From positions 4,799,001-4,863,000 of the forward strand of contig NZ_CP071793.1 of the NCBI RefSeq assembly GCF_017498545.1: a stretch of 64,000 bases of DNA, given 5' to 3'. Position numbers and translations under genes: made by a program. This document shows positions 35,319-43,808 of the stretch, piece after piece (the first letter of the stretch is position 1; each line of letters starts with the position of its first letter). Source of the DNA: Sulfidibacter corallicola. Lineage in GTDB: Bacteria; Acidobacteriota; Holophagae; Acanthopleuribacterales; Acanthopleuribacteraceae. The notes under the pieces were generated by a model. That model did not search any database. It had not been told where the DNA came from and worked only from the letters and a program-made list of their open reading frames with translations.

Positions 35319-36320
35319 TCAGGCACTGAAGTCCGCCGGCGGTTCCGGCCGGTTCGCCATGACCTCGTCGATTCGGGCCAGGACCTCGTCGTCCAGGAGC
35401 GACAGGTCCCCCAGGGCCGCCAGGTTCTCCTCCAGTTGCTCCGGTCGCGAAGCACCCAGGATGACGGTGCTGACACGGGGATTGGCCAAACACCAAGCCA
35501 GCGACATGCGCGTCAGGCTGATGCCCAGATCGTCGGCGATGGCGCTCAAGGCCCGCGCCTTTTCGATGTTGCGGCGGCCCTCTTCACTCTCGAGCCGGTT
35601 TTTGAGCCACTCGAAGTTGGGCAGGCTCATCCGGCTGCCTTCGGGAATGCCGTCGTTATACTTGCCGGTCAGCACCCCGGAAGCCAGGGGTGACCACACC
35701 GTGGTGCCCAGGCCGAACTTGTCGTAGAGCGGCAGGTAATCGCCCTCGACCTTTTCGCGCACCAACAGGTTGTATTGGGGCTGCTCCATCGTCGGCGGGA
35801 CCAGCCCGTACTGGCGCGCCACGCCATAGGCTTCCATCAAGGCCGTCGCTCCCCATTCCGACGTGCCCCAGTATATGACCTTGCCCTGTTGGATCAGGTC
35901 GTTCATGGCCCGCACCGTTTCCTCGATCGGGGTGTGGATGTCGGGTCGATGGCAAAAGAACAGGTCGAGATAGTCCACCTGTAGGCGTTTCAGGGCCGCG
36001 TGGCACGCATCGAAAACGTGTTTGCGGCTCAAACCCCGTTGGGTGGGCTTGGGTCCGCCCCAAAACACCTTGCTGGACACGCAATAACTGTCTCGGCTCC
36101 ACCCCAGCTTGCGAAGCACGCGGCCCATGATCACCTCGGATTCACCGCCCGCGTAGACCTCGGCATTGTCGAAGAAGTTGATGCCGGTATCGTAGGCCTG
36201 GCCCATCAACTTTTCGCCCAAAGAATCGTCGACCTGGTTCTTGAAGGTCACCCAGGAACCGAAAGAGAACGCGCTGACAAAGAGACCGGAACGGCCCAAA
36301 CGTCGATACTGCATATCCAT
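35319..36320 (-). CDS. Aldo/keto reductase (voltage-channel-beta-like subgroup)
   Basis: This 333-residue protein has the aldo/keto reductase barrel with the catalytic tetrad Asp51, Tyr56, Lys84 and His124 (in FDNAEVYAGG, SSKVFWGG and FCHRPD). GLSRKHVFDACHAALKRLQ and SPLASGVLTGKYNDG place it near the Kv-beta/YghZ subgroup, which reduces aldehydes such as methylglyoxal with NADPH. The true substrate is unknown. It stands alone, with long non-coding stretches on both sides. Confidence 0.92.
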   Translation of the reverse strand: MDMQYRRLGRSGLFVSAFSFGSWVTFKNQVDDSLGEKLMGQAYDTGINFFDNAEVYAGGESEVIMGRVLRKLGWSRDSYCVSSKVFWGGPKPTQRGLSRKHVFDACHAALKRLQVDYLDLFFCHRPDIHTPIEETVRAMNDLIQQGKVIYWGTSEWGATALMEAYGVARQYGLVPPTMEQPQYNLLVREKVEGDYLPLYDKFGLGTTVWSPLASGVLTGKYNDGIPEGSRMSLPNFEWLKNRLESEEGRRNIEKARALSAIADDLGISLTRMSLAWCLANPRVSTVILGASRPEQLEENLAALGDLSLLDDEVLARIDEVMANRPEPPADFSA

Positions 36321-36929
36321 GATCGAACACTCCCCTGCAAAACCGGGTCAACAAAGCCCGATCCGAATTGTGTGGCTGTTGGTTGGGAAACTCCATCCAT
36401 TATAGGAGAAACCGTAAAAAATGCCCGTGCCGCCGCCTTCGGTCCGGAGATCGGTCCGGCATCCACCCAAATCGCTCGGGTCGCTCATCCGCACGGAGCC
36501 GCTTTTCCCCGGGAGCCTGCGTCGCAGACATTTCCCCAACCGTCACCAAATGACCGAAAGCGTTGGTCTTTCGGTGGAGAAACATTCTAGAATCTACCGT
36601 TCAGCATCCTTGTCTTTCGTCCTCCCCAAATCGCCGCTTCGCCCGGAAACGCGGATCCCGCGATTCGATGCCGCTCCCATCGCCCATGGCGCCAGGTCCA
36701 GGACAAGCGGTATCGAGTCAGGTAGATGGAGTCGCAACGGAGCTCCATCGCCGCTGGTGCGGCCCGCTCCCACCGAGCGCTGCCAACGACTTTCGGTTTT
36801 TTTGGGGCCGGCCTGAAACCTGCCTTGCGATCTCGGATCCCCAGGGCCCAATTCCCAACCCATCGCGGTGTCGCGGTGCCGAACGGGCACCACGTGGACC
36901 GCGACATTCATCGATAAGGAGCAAGCCTC
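36321..36929. other. Divergent intergenic region before the alpha-2-macroglobulin gene
   Basis: No gene is supported in 609 bp. A GATGGAG/CTCCATC hairpin lies near 36722-36749. An AAGGAG ribosome site (near 36915) precedes ATG 36930. No copy of the dispersed repeat was found here. Confidence 0.4.
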
Positions 36930-39900
36930 ATGAATCTGGCGCGTTCGATCAAGATTTCCGCAACGCTCACCTTCCTGGTCGCCTTGTTCAGCCTGGCCGG
37001 CGTCATGCACACCCCCTGGACATCCTCGCGAAAGTCGGTCGGGATCGCCCGGCCATCAACCCCACAAGGAGCCAACCCCGCCGTGATCGACATTCAACTC
37101 AGCGATGGGACCGGCGTCGCGCCGGCTTCCGAAACGGCCCCTCCCGCCAAGGCCACCCGCATCTCCGACGAAGAGGCCAAAAAGATCCTGGCCCGCCTCG
37201 AACCCTTACCGCCGGGAACCGGGGACCCCGAGACCACCGATTTCGCCAAACGCGACCCCTCGCGACCGGCACCCCGCCCGGGAACCACCATTTCCCACGC
37301 CTTTCCCCCGCCCGACCCGGATCGAGGAGCACCCGACGTCGCCCAAAAAGATCTCGAAGTGACGCGCTACGGCCCGGAAGGCGACTTGAGACTCGCCGAC
37401 AAGATAAGCATCACCTTCTCCCAGCCCATGGTGCCCCTGACCTCGCTCGAGACCCTGGCCGACAGCGAGATTCCCGTCACCATGGAACCGCACGTCAAGG
37501 GTCGTTGGCGCTGGGTAAGCCCCAAGACCCTCGTCTTCCGCGACCAGGCCCGCATGCCGATGGCGACCGAATTCAAGGTCCGAGTCCCGGCGGGGATCAC
37601 CTCCGCCAACGGCAACGAGCTCCGCAAAGCGGTCCAATGGCGCTTCAGTACGCCGACCGTCAAGCCCGTCGGCTTCCATCCCTATTCCCATACCGGTCAG
37701 CCTCGCGACGTGATCATGGCCGTCGCGTTCAATCAGCGCATCGACCCGGCCAAGGTGCTGCCGGTCGTCAGGGTCGCCAAGGGTAAACAGGGCCAGGCCC
37801 TCGAACTGGTGGCGGAAGCGGATTGGCGTGGCGACAGCGCACTCGCCGCCTTCGTCGACAACCACAAAAAAGATCAGGTGCTCGTCTTCCGCAGCCGTGA
37901 CCTGCTTCCCGCCGATTCGCGTTTGACCGTCACCGTGGGTCCCGGCACCCCCTCGCGGGAAGGCCCCCTGAAAGCCGACGGCGCCACCATCTACAACCTG
38001 CGAACCTACGGCGCGCTCAAGGTCGTCGAGCATCGCTGCGGTTGGGGAGAATGCCGCCCCTTCACCCCCTTTTCGATTCGGTTCAGCAACCCGCTGGACG
38101 AAACGGCCTACGCGGATGACTGGATCTCGGTGGAACCCGCGATTCCCGACATGAACGTCTCGATCAACAACGCCTATCTCACCATCAGCGGCGCCACCAA
38201 GGCCGACACCGTCTACACTGTCCGCCTGCATCAAAAGATTCGCGACGTGTACGGCCAGTCGATGTCCGAACCCGAAGAGCTGAAGTTCAAGGTGGGCCAG
38301 GCCTACCCGCAATTCTTCTGGCCCGCGGAAACGATCTACATCCCCGACCCCTACGCCAAACCCGGCCTGCCGATGTACAGCATCAATTACAGGACGGCCA
38401 AGATCCGGGTCGCCAAGGTGGATCCGGTCGTGGATTGGCCTAAATACCGCGAATACCTGCAACACCGTCACCGACCCGCGGCCGGCAAGCCCTTTCCCGG
38501 TTCGACCGTCTACGAAAAGACCCTGAACCTGAAAGCCGCCCCGAACGAACTCCACGAGATCATGCTGGACCTCGGCAAGTGGCTCGGCGACGGGAAAGGC
38601 CACCTGGTCATCGAGGTACGGCCCGACAAGCTCTTTCCCGGTCAAGACGCCAACCACGGCAACCATTACGGCATGATGACCTGGGTCCAGGCGACCCATA
38701 TCGGGCTCGACGCCTTCAGCGACGATCAATCGATCCTGGGTTGGGCGTCCCACCTCAAAGACGGCACACCGCTGAAGGGCGTGCAGCTCGAACTGTATCG
38801 ACACACGGCGAAGGTTCAGGGCGGCGACACCGACGCCGACGGCCTGCACGAACTCGACATGATCGATAGCGGCGGCGGCCAACTGCTGCTGGCGCGCAAG
38901 GGCACGGACAGCGCCTTTCTGGTCCCGCACCTGAACCATTGGGGCAACAGCGGCCAATGGAACCCCTCCAAACCGGTGGGCACCCTGCGGTGGCACATCT
39001 TCAACGACCGCGGCATGTACAAACCCGGGGAAAAGGTGCGAATCAAGGGTTGGATCCGGGGATTCACCGGCGGTCGCGACGGGCGCCTGGCCATGCCGGG
39101 CAAGCCGTTCCGCCTCGATTACCATCTCTTGGACGCGCGTGGTAACAAGTTTCTCGAAGGCGATCTCGACGTCGGCAAATCGGGGGGATTCCACCTCGAG
39201 ATTCCGATTCCCGACGACGCCAACCTGGGCCCGGCCAGGGTCATGTTTCGCACCAAAGACACGCTGGCGGATTTCCCCGGGGTGAACGCCACCCAGCACG
39301 GGTTCCAAATCCAGGAGTTCCGGCGCCCGGAATTCGAGGTGTCGATGACCACCGATCCGGGGCCTCATTTCGCCGGCGGTGCCACCGAAGCCACGGTCCG
39401 AGCCAACTACTACGCGGGCGGCTCGCTGCCCAACGCGCCCGTGTCGTGGCGGGTCGAAGCGCGGGCGACCCACTTCACACCGCCAAATTGGTCCCAATTC
39501 ACCTTCGGTTTTTGGACACCTTGGTGGGTCCATTCAGGGAACCACAATCAACCGGATCGCTATCTGCACCACAACGGCATCACCAACAGCTCCGGTGAGC
39601 ACAGCATGCACCTGGCCTTTCGCGACGCGAACAGCGGGCGACCCACGGCAATTTCCCTGGCCGCATCCGTCACCGACGTCAACGCCCAGCAGTGGAGCGC
39701 CAACGGCAGCCTGTTGGTCCACGCCGGCTCGCTCTACGTCGGTCTCCAAAGCGAACGCTACTTCGTGGAGAAGGGCACGCCCTTTTTCGTCGAAGCGATC
39801 GCGGTCGATCTCGACGGCAAGCCGGTCAAGGGCAAGACCATCGACATTTTCGTGCACCGCACCAAGTGGAAGCGAGTGGCCGGAACCTGGACCGAGATCG

Positions 39901-42900
39901 AGGTCGACCCCCAGGAATTCCAACTTCAGAGCGACGACAAACCGGTCGGCTTCCGCTTCGAGACGAAGGAAGGCGGAACCTACCGAGTTCGCGCGGAGGT
40001 TCGCGACGACGCGGGCCGCCGCAACGAAACCCGCATGACGCGCTGGGTTTCCGGTGGCCGGGCCAAACCGATCGACAAGGTGGAGCAGGAAAGCCTGACA
40101 CTGATTCCCAGCAAGAAAACCTTCAAGCCCGGGGAAAAGGCCAGCATTCTGGTGCAGGCGCCCTTCTTCCCCGCGCACGGCGTCATGACGGTCCGCCACG
40201 GCGGGATCGTCGATCACCGCAGCTTCGAGTTGAAGACCCCCTCGATCACGCTGGACGTGCCCATCGAGGTCGCGCACATTCCCCAGGTCACGATTCAGGT
40301 GGACCTGACCGGAGCCAATCAGCGCCTCGACGCATCGGGTGAACCGGATCCCAAACTGCCGCCACGACCGGCGTTCGCCAGTGGGTCCCTGAACCTGGAC
40401 GTGCCCGCCGCCTATCACGAACTGAAGGTGGCGTTGGATCCGGAGTCGCCGGAACTTCAACCGGGTGAATCCACCACCCTCAGCCTGACCGTCACCGATC
40501 GCGACAACAAACCGGTGGCCGGCAGCGAGGTCGCGGTCTTCGTCGTCGACGAAGCCATCCTGGCACTTTCCGGCTACCGCCTCGCCAACCCGCTGCACTC
40601 GTTCTACAGAGCCTTGGTCGCCAACATGCTGAACAGCCATAACCGGGGCTGGATCGTCTTGGCCGATCCCACCGAACTGGCCAAGCAGCAGGCCGAGGCC
40701 CAACCCAAAATGGAATTGATGGAATCGAACGAAGCCCTGTCCGTGAAAATGAACGAAGTCAAGGCCTTGGAGGGATCGATCGCACCCGCCGCACCGGCCA
40801 TGGCTTCGCCGAAAATGAAGATGGCAGCACGTAACAGGGCTTTAGACGATATCGCGGAAGGGGAAGCGGAATCGCAACCGATCGCGGTTCGCAGCAACTT
40901 CTCGCCCTTGGCCGCCTACTTTCCGGATGTGAAAACCGATGGCGCCGGCAAAGCCACGGTGACCATCGACATGCCCGACAACCTCACCCGGTACCGCATC
41001 ATGGCGGTCGCGGTGAAGGAAGCCGAGCGATACGGCATCGGCGAATCGAACCTGACGGCGAGAATGCCGTTGATGGTGCGACCTTCGGCACCGCGCTTCC
41101 TGAACTTCGGCGATCGCTTCGAGCTGCCCGTGGTCGTCCAAAACCAATCCGATCGCGATTTGGAAGTGCGGGTGGCCGCCGAAGCCGCCAACGCCACCTT
41201 CACCGCAGGTTTGGGGCGTCGTGTGGTCGTGCCCGCCAAGGACCGGGTCGAGGTCCTGCTCCCCGCCAAGACGGACCTCGCCGGCAAGGCCCGTTTCCGC
41301 ATCGCGGCGGTTTCGGGTAAAGCGGCCGACGCCGCCATGATCGAAGTACCGGTGTGGACGCCGGCCACCTCGGAAGCCTTCGCGGTCTACGGAGAAATCG
41401 ACGAATCCGGCGCCATCGCCCAACCGGTCGCGGTCCCGGACGACGTGTTCCCGCAATTCGGCGGCCTGGAGGTCTCCACCACCAGCACGGCCCTCCACAC
41501 CCTGACCGACGCGGTCCTCTACCTGACCAACTACCCCTACGATTGCGCGGAGCAGCGTGCCTCGCGGATCATGGGTATCGTGACCCTGGAAAAAGTGCTG
41601 CGCGAGTTCGGCGCCGATTTGGATCCGGACAAGCTGCGCGCGGTGGTCGAGAAGGACGTGGAAGCGCTGAGCCAAACGCAGAACGGCGACGGTGGCTTCG
41701 GATTCTGGCGGCGCGGCGAAAAATCTTGGCCGTACCTCAGCATCCACGTGGCCCACGCCTTGATCCGCGCGCGTCAGCACGACGTGACCGTGCCGGATCG
41801 AGTGCTCGACAACTGCCAACGCTACCTGCGTCAGTTCGAGCGGGACAACTTCCCGAGGGATTGGAGCAAACGATCGCGGTTCATGGTCAAGGCCTATGCG
41901 CTCTACGTACGCGCCCTGAACGGTGATCCCCAACCGAGACACGCCGACAAGGTGCTCGCGATGATGCCGATCGAAGACGCGCCCATGGAAGGCCTGGGCT
42001 GGTTGCTCTCGGTCTACAAACCGCAAAGCGAGTCCGCCCGCAAACTGCTGCGCCACTTCAACAACCGTGCGGACGAGACCGCCGCCACGGCTCAATTCAC
42101 CGATCATTACGGCGACGACGCCTACCTGATCCTTCACAGTTCGCGGCGTACCGATGCGGTCATCCTGGAAGGCCTGATCGGGGCACAACGAGACAACCCC
42201 TTGATTCCCAAGGTGGTGGCCGGCCTGTTGGGCCACCGAACCAAGGGCCGCTGGACCAACACCCAGGAAAACGCCTTCGTGTTGCTGGCGATCAAACGCT
42301 ACTTCGACACCTACGAAGCGACGACGCCCGATTTCGTCGCGCGCGTGTGGTTGGGCGAGGCCTTCGCCGGGGAACACGCATACCGCGGTCGCTCCGCGGA
42401 GCGCCACCAGGTGGACATCCCCATGGCGTGGCTGACGGAACAAACCGGCGACAGCGCCGACCTGATCGTCGACAAGCAGGGGGCCGGGCGGCTCTACTAC
42501 CGTTTGGGCATGAACTACGCTCCGCGCGATTTGAACCTGAAGCCGCTGGATCGCGGGTTCTACGTCAAGCGCCGCTACGAGGCCGTGGACGACCCGGGCG
42601 ACGTGGTGCGCCAAGCCGACGGATCCTGGACGATCAAGCGCGGCGCCAAGGTTCGGGTGTTCCTGGAAATGGTCGCGCCGGCGCGGCGCTACCACGTGGC
42701 GTTGGTCGATCCCTTGCCGGCCGGTTTGGAATCGCTGAATCCGTCGCTGGCGGTTACCAACGCGGTGGATACGGGTGCCAAACGACCCGGTTGGTACTGG
42801 ACCTGGTACCGCCATCAAAATTTGCGCGACGAGCGGACCGAAGCCTTCACCACCTATCTCTGGGGCGGCGTGCACGAGTACAGCTACCTGGCTCGGGCCA

Positions 42901-43001
42901 CGACGCCGGGCTCGTTCGTGGTTCCCCCTGCAAAGGCCGAGGAAATGTACGCGCCGGAAACCTTTGGCCGTAGCGCCACGGATCGCGTGATCATCCGCTA
43001 G
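36930..43001 (+). CDS. Bacterial alpha-2-macroglobulin with thioester motif
   Basis: This 2023-residue protein has an N-terminal hydrophobic segment (residues ~9-27) without a lipobox, so it is secreted or anchored by that segment. Macroglobulin-like domains follow (e.g. DRGMYKPGEKVRIKGWIRG), then a variable Ala/Met/Lys-rich stretch (~1255-1315) suited to be the bait region, and then the thioester Cys1539-Ala-Glu-Gln1542 (YDCAEQ) leading to a helical toroid domain. Such proteins trap proteases: bait cleavage triggers covalent capture by the thioester. In many bacteria the gene precedes PBP1C; here no pbpC is adjacent. A large hairpin follows the stop codon. Confidence 0.93.
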   Translation: MNLARSIKISATLTFLVALFSLAGVMHTPWTSSRKSVGIARPSTPQGANPAVIDIQLSDGTGVAPASETAPPAKATRISDEEAKKILARLEPLPPGTGDPETTDFAKRDPSRPAPRPGTTISHAFPPPDPDRGAPDVAQKDLEVTRYGPEGDLRLADKISITFSQPMVPLTSLETLADSEIPVTMEPHVKGRWRWVSPKTLVFRDQARMPMATEFKVRVPAGITSANGNELRKAVQWRFSTPTVKPVGFHPYSHTGQPRDVIMAVAFNQRIDPAKVLPVVRVAKGKQGQALELVAEADWRGDSALAAFVDNHKKDQVLVFRSRDLLPADSRLTVTVGPGTPSREGPLKADGATIYNLRTYGALKVVEHRCGWGECRPFTPFSIRFSNPLDETAYADDWISVEPAIPDMNVSINNAYLTISGATKADTVYTVRLHQKIRDVYGQSMSEPEELKFKVGQAYPQFFWPAETIYIPDPYAKPGLPMYSINYRTAKIRVAKVDPVVDWPKYREYLQHRHRPAAGKPFPGSTVYEKTLNLKAAPNELHEIMLDLGKWLGDGKGHLVIEVRPDKLFPGQDANHGNHYGMMTWVQATHIGLDAFSDDQSILGWASHLKDGTPLKGVQLELYRHTAKVQGGDTDADGLHELDMIDSGGGQLLLARKGTDSAFLVPHLNHWGNSGQWNPSKPVGTLRWHIFNDRGMYKPGEKVRIKGWIRGFTGGRDGRLAMPGKPFRLDYHLLDARGNKFLEGDLDVGKSGGFHLEIPIPDDANLGPARVMFRTKDTLADFPGVNATQHGFQIQEFRRPEFEVSMTTDPGPHFAGGATEATVRANYYAGGSLPNAPVSWRVEARATHFTPPNWSQFTFGFWTPWWVHSGNHNQPDRYLHHNGITNSSGEHSMHLAFRDANSGRPTAISLAASVTDVNAQQWSANGSLLVHAGSLYVGLQSERYFVEKGTPFFVEAIAVDLDGKPVKGKTIDIFVHRTKWKRVAGTWTEIEVDPQEFQLQSDDKPVGFRFETKEGGTYRVRAEVRDDAGRRNETRMTRWVSGGRAKPIDKVEQESLTLIPSKKTFKPGEKASILVQAPFFPAHGVMTVRHGGIVDHRSFELKTPSITLDVPIEVAHIPQVTIQVDLTGANQRLDASGEPDPKLPPRPAFASGSLNLDVPAAYHELKVALDPESPELQPGESTTLSLTVTDRDNKPVAGSEVAVFVVDEAILALSGYRLANPLHSFYRALVANMLNSHNRGWIVLADPTELAKQQAEAQPKMELMESNEALSVKMNEVKALEGSIAPAAPAMASPKMKMAARNRALDDIAEGEAESQPIAVRSNFSPLAAYFPDVKTDGAGKATVTIDMPDNLTRYRIMAVAVKEAERYGIGESNLTARMPLMVRPSAPRFLNFGDRFELPVVVQNQSDRDLEVRVAAEAANATFTAGLGRRVVVPAKDRVEVLLPAKTDLAGKARFRIAAVSGKAADAAMIEVPVWTPATSEAFAVYGEIDESGAIAQPVAVPDDVFPQFGGLEVSTTSTALHTLTDAVLYLTNYPYDCAEQRASRIMGIVTLEKVLREFGADLDPDKLRAVVEKDVEALSQTQNGDGGFGFWRRGEKSWPYLSIHVAHALIRARQHDVTVPDRVLDNCQRYLRQFERDNFPRDWSKRSRFMVKAYALYVRALNGDPQPRHADKVLAMMPIEDAPMEGLGWLLSVYKPQSESARKLLRHFNNRADETAATAQFTDHYGDDAYLILHSSRRTDAVILEGLIGAQRDNPLIPKVVAGLLGHRTKGRWTNTQENAFVLLAIKRYFDTYEATTPDFVARVWLGEAFAGEHAYRGRSAERHQVDIPMAWLTEQTGDSADLIVDKQGAGRLYYRLGMNYAPRDLNLKPLDRGFYVKRRYEAVDDPGDVVRQADGSWTIKRGAKVRVFLEMVAPARRYHVALVDPLPAGLESLNPSLAVTNAVDTGAKRPGWYWTWYRHQNLRDERTEAFTTYLWGGVHEYSYLARATTPGSFVVPPAKAEEMYAPETFGRSATDRVIIR

Positions 43002-43008
43002 CGGGTGG

Positions 43009-43070
43009 GTGCCCATCCAGTGCGAAGCATCCACCGACTCCCGGATGCCTCGGCTGGATGGGCACACTTT
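43009..43070 (+). terminator. Large hairpin after the alpha-2-macroglobulin gene
   Basis: GTGCCCATCCAG (43009-43020) pairs perfectly with CTGGATGGGCAC (43054-43065), and GCATCC (43027-43032) with GGATGC (43043-43048). It begins 7 nt after the stop codon. Only three T follow, so it may protect or process the mRNA end as much as terminate. Confidence 0.6.
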
Positions 43071-43084
43071 CGCTTCGAAGGGTT

Positions 43085-43352
43085 CATCCCTTTTCGAAGT
43101 GATCCGTGCGAGGAGTTCCCGCAGGCTTTGAGGGGCGGCGCGGTAGTAGGTTGGCCGGCCCGGCCGACTTGTCGAAGCGACCCAGGCTTCGCAAGATCAA
43201 GTGGTAAAAGAGCGAAGCAAATAAGTCGGGCCTATAGATCTCTCGATGATCGATTTCTCTCCATGCTGGGTCGCTTCGATTGGTGGAGCAGGGCCGGTAA
43301 GGCAAGCTGCCATACCGGCCCTGCTCAACCTACAGGCCTTGCGTCGCTTACG
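43085..43352 (-). repeat. Dispersed palindromic repeat, copy B
   Basis: Reverse orientation to copy A. The core (43146-43333, 188 bp) is bounded by the same GTAGGTTG and CAACCTAC ends. On the minus strand it has a long hairpin with AGCAGGGCCGGTA and TACCGGCCCTGCT arms where copy A has a shorter one, a conserved middle around GATCATCGAGAGATC, and a GGCCG/CGGCC hairpin at the other end. The flank carries GCGGGAACTC. Confidence 0.85.
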
Positions 43353-43395
43353 AGCAGGCGGGCTCTTCGACCGTAGTCGTTCAGCGGGACCTTTG

Positions 43396-43541
43396 GCTCC
43401 GCTCTTGGCGATCGTGCAACGTCCTGACTTCGGTCACTTCGACAAGTCGGCCCAGCGCCCTGGGTGGGCCCGGCACCTACCCGGCACACGCCTCTCTCGC
43501 AAATGCGGGAACTCCCTAGCGATTCGCTTCGATTAGTTTCC
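43396..43541 (+). repeat. Dispersed palindromic repeat, copy C (diverged)
   Basis: Same orientation as copy A. It keeps GCTCTT, CTTCGACAAGTCGG, a GC-rich palindrome ending CACCTAC, GCGGGAACTC and CGCTTCGA in order and at similar spacing, but the left end with GTAGGTTG is not seen. Its GC-rich part and tail (to AGTTTCC) match copy D best, defining a second subfamily. Confidence 0.7.
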
Positions 43542-43808
43542 AAACCTGAGACCCAGGCCCGGTCCGCCGACGCCTCTGTGTCTGCGACTTCGGCACCACG
43601 ACCGCTCGGGTACATTCCATCCGCGCCACATCACACTCTTCCCGAAAGCCGATGGATCTCACGCCGACCGCACCGGTGTGCCGCGGGATTCGGTGCTAAA
43701 ATGAGGCTCCCTTCTCATCCCTATGGCCAAATCGCTCGCGATTCGTCCGAACGCGGTTGCGCCCCAAGCCAACCGCAACGAGCTCAATATTTTATGGGAG
43801 ATCTCAGG

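Larger units (their letters stand above)
43002..43808. other. Intergenic region with hairpin and repeat copies B and C
   Basis: This 807-bp region holds the hairpin after the alpha-2-macroglobulin gene, repeat copy B (about 43085-43352), repeat copy C (43396-43541), and a GGGAG ribosome site before ATG 43809. No gene is supported. Confidence 0.7.

Noticed and set aside
37206..39533. 775-codon open frame antisense to the alpha-2-macroglobulin gene
   Set aside because: Composition is that of a shadow frame; the sense strand encodes a clear family member through the whole region. The same reasoning removes the 601-codon frame antisense to the large kinase (20368-22173) and the 741-codon one at 40842-43067.
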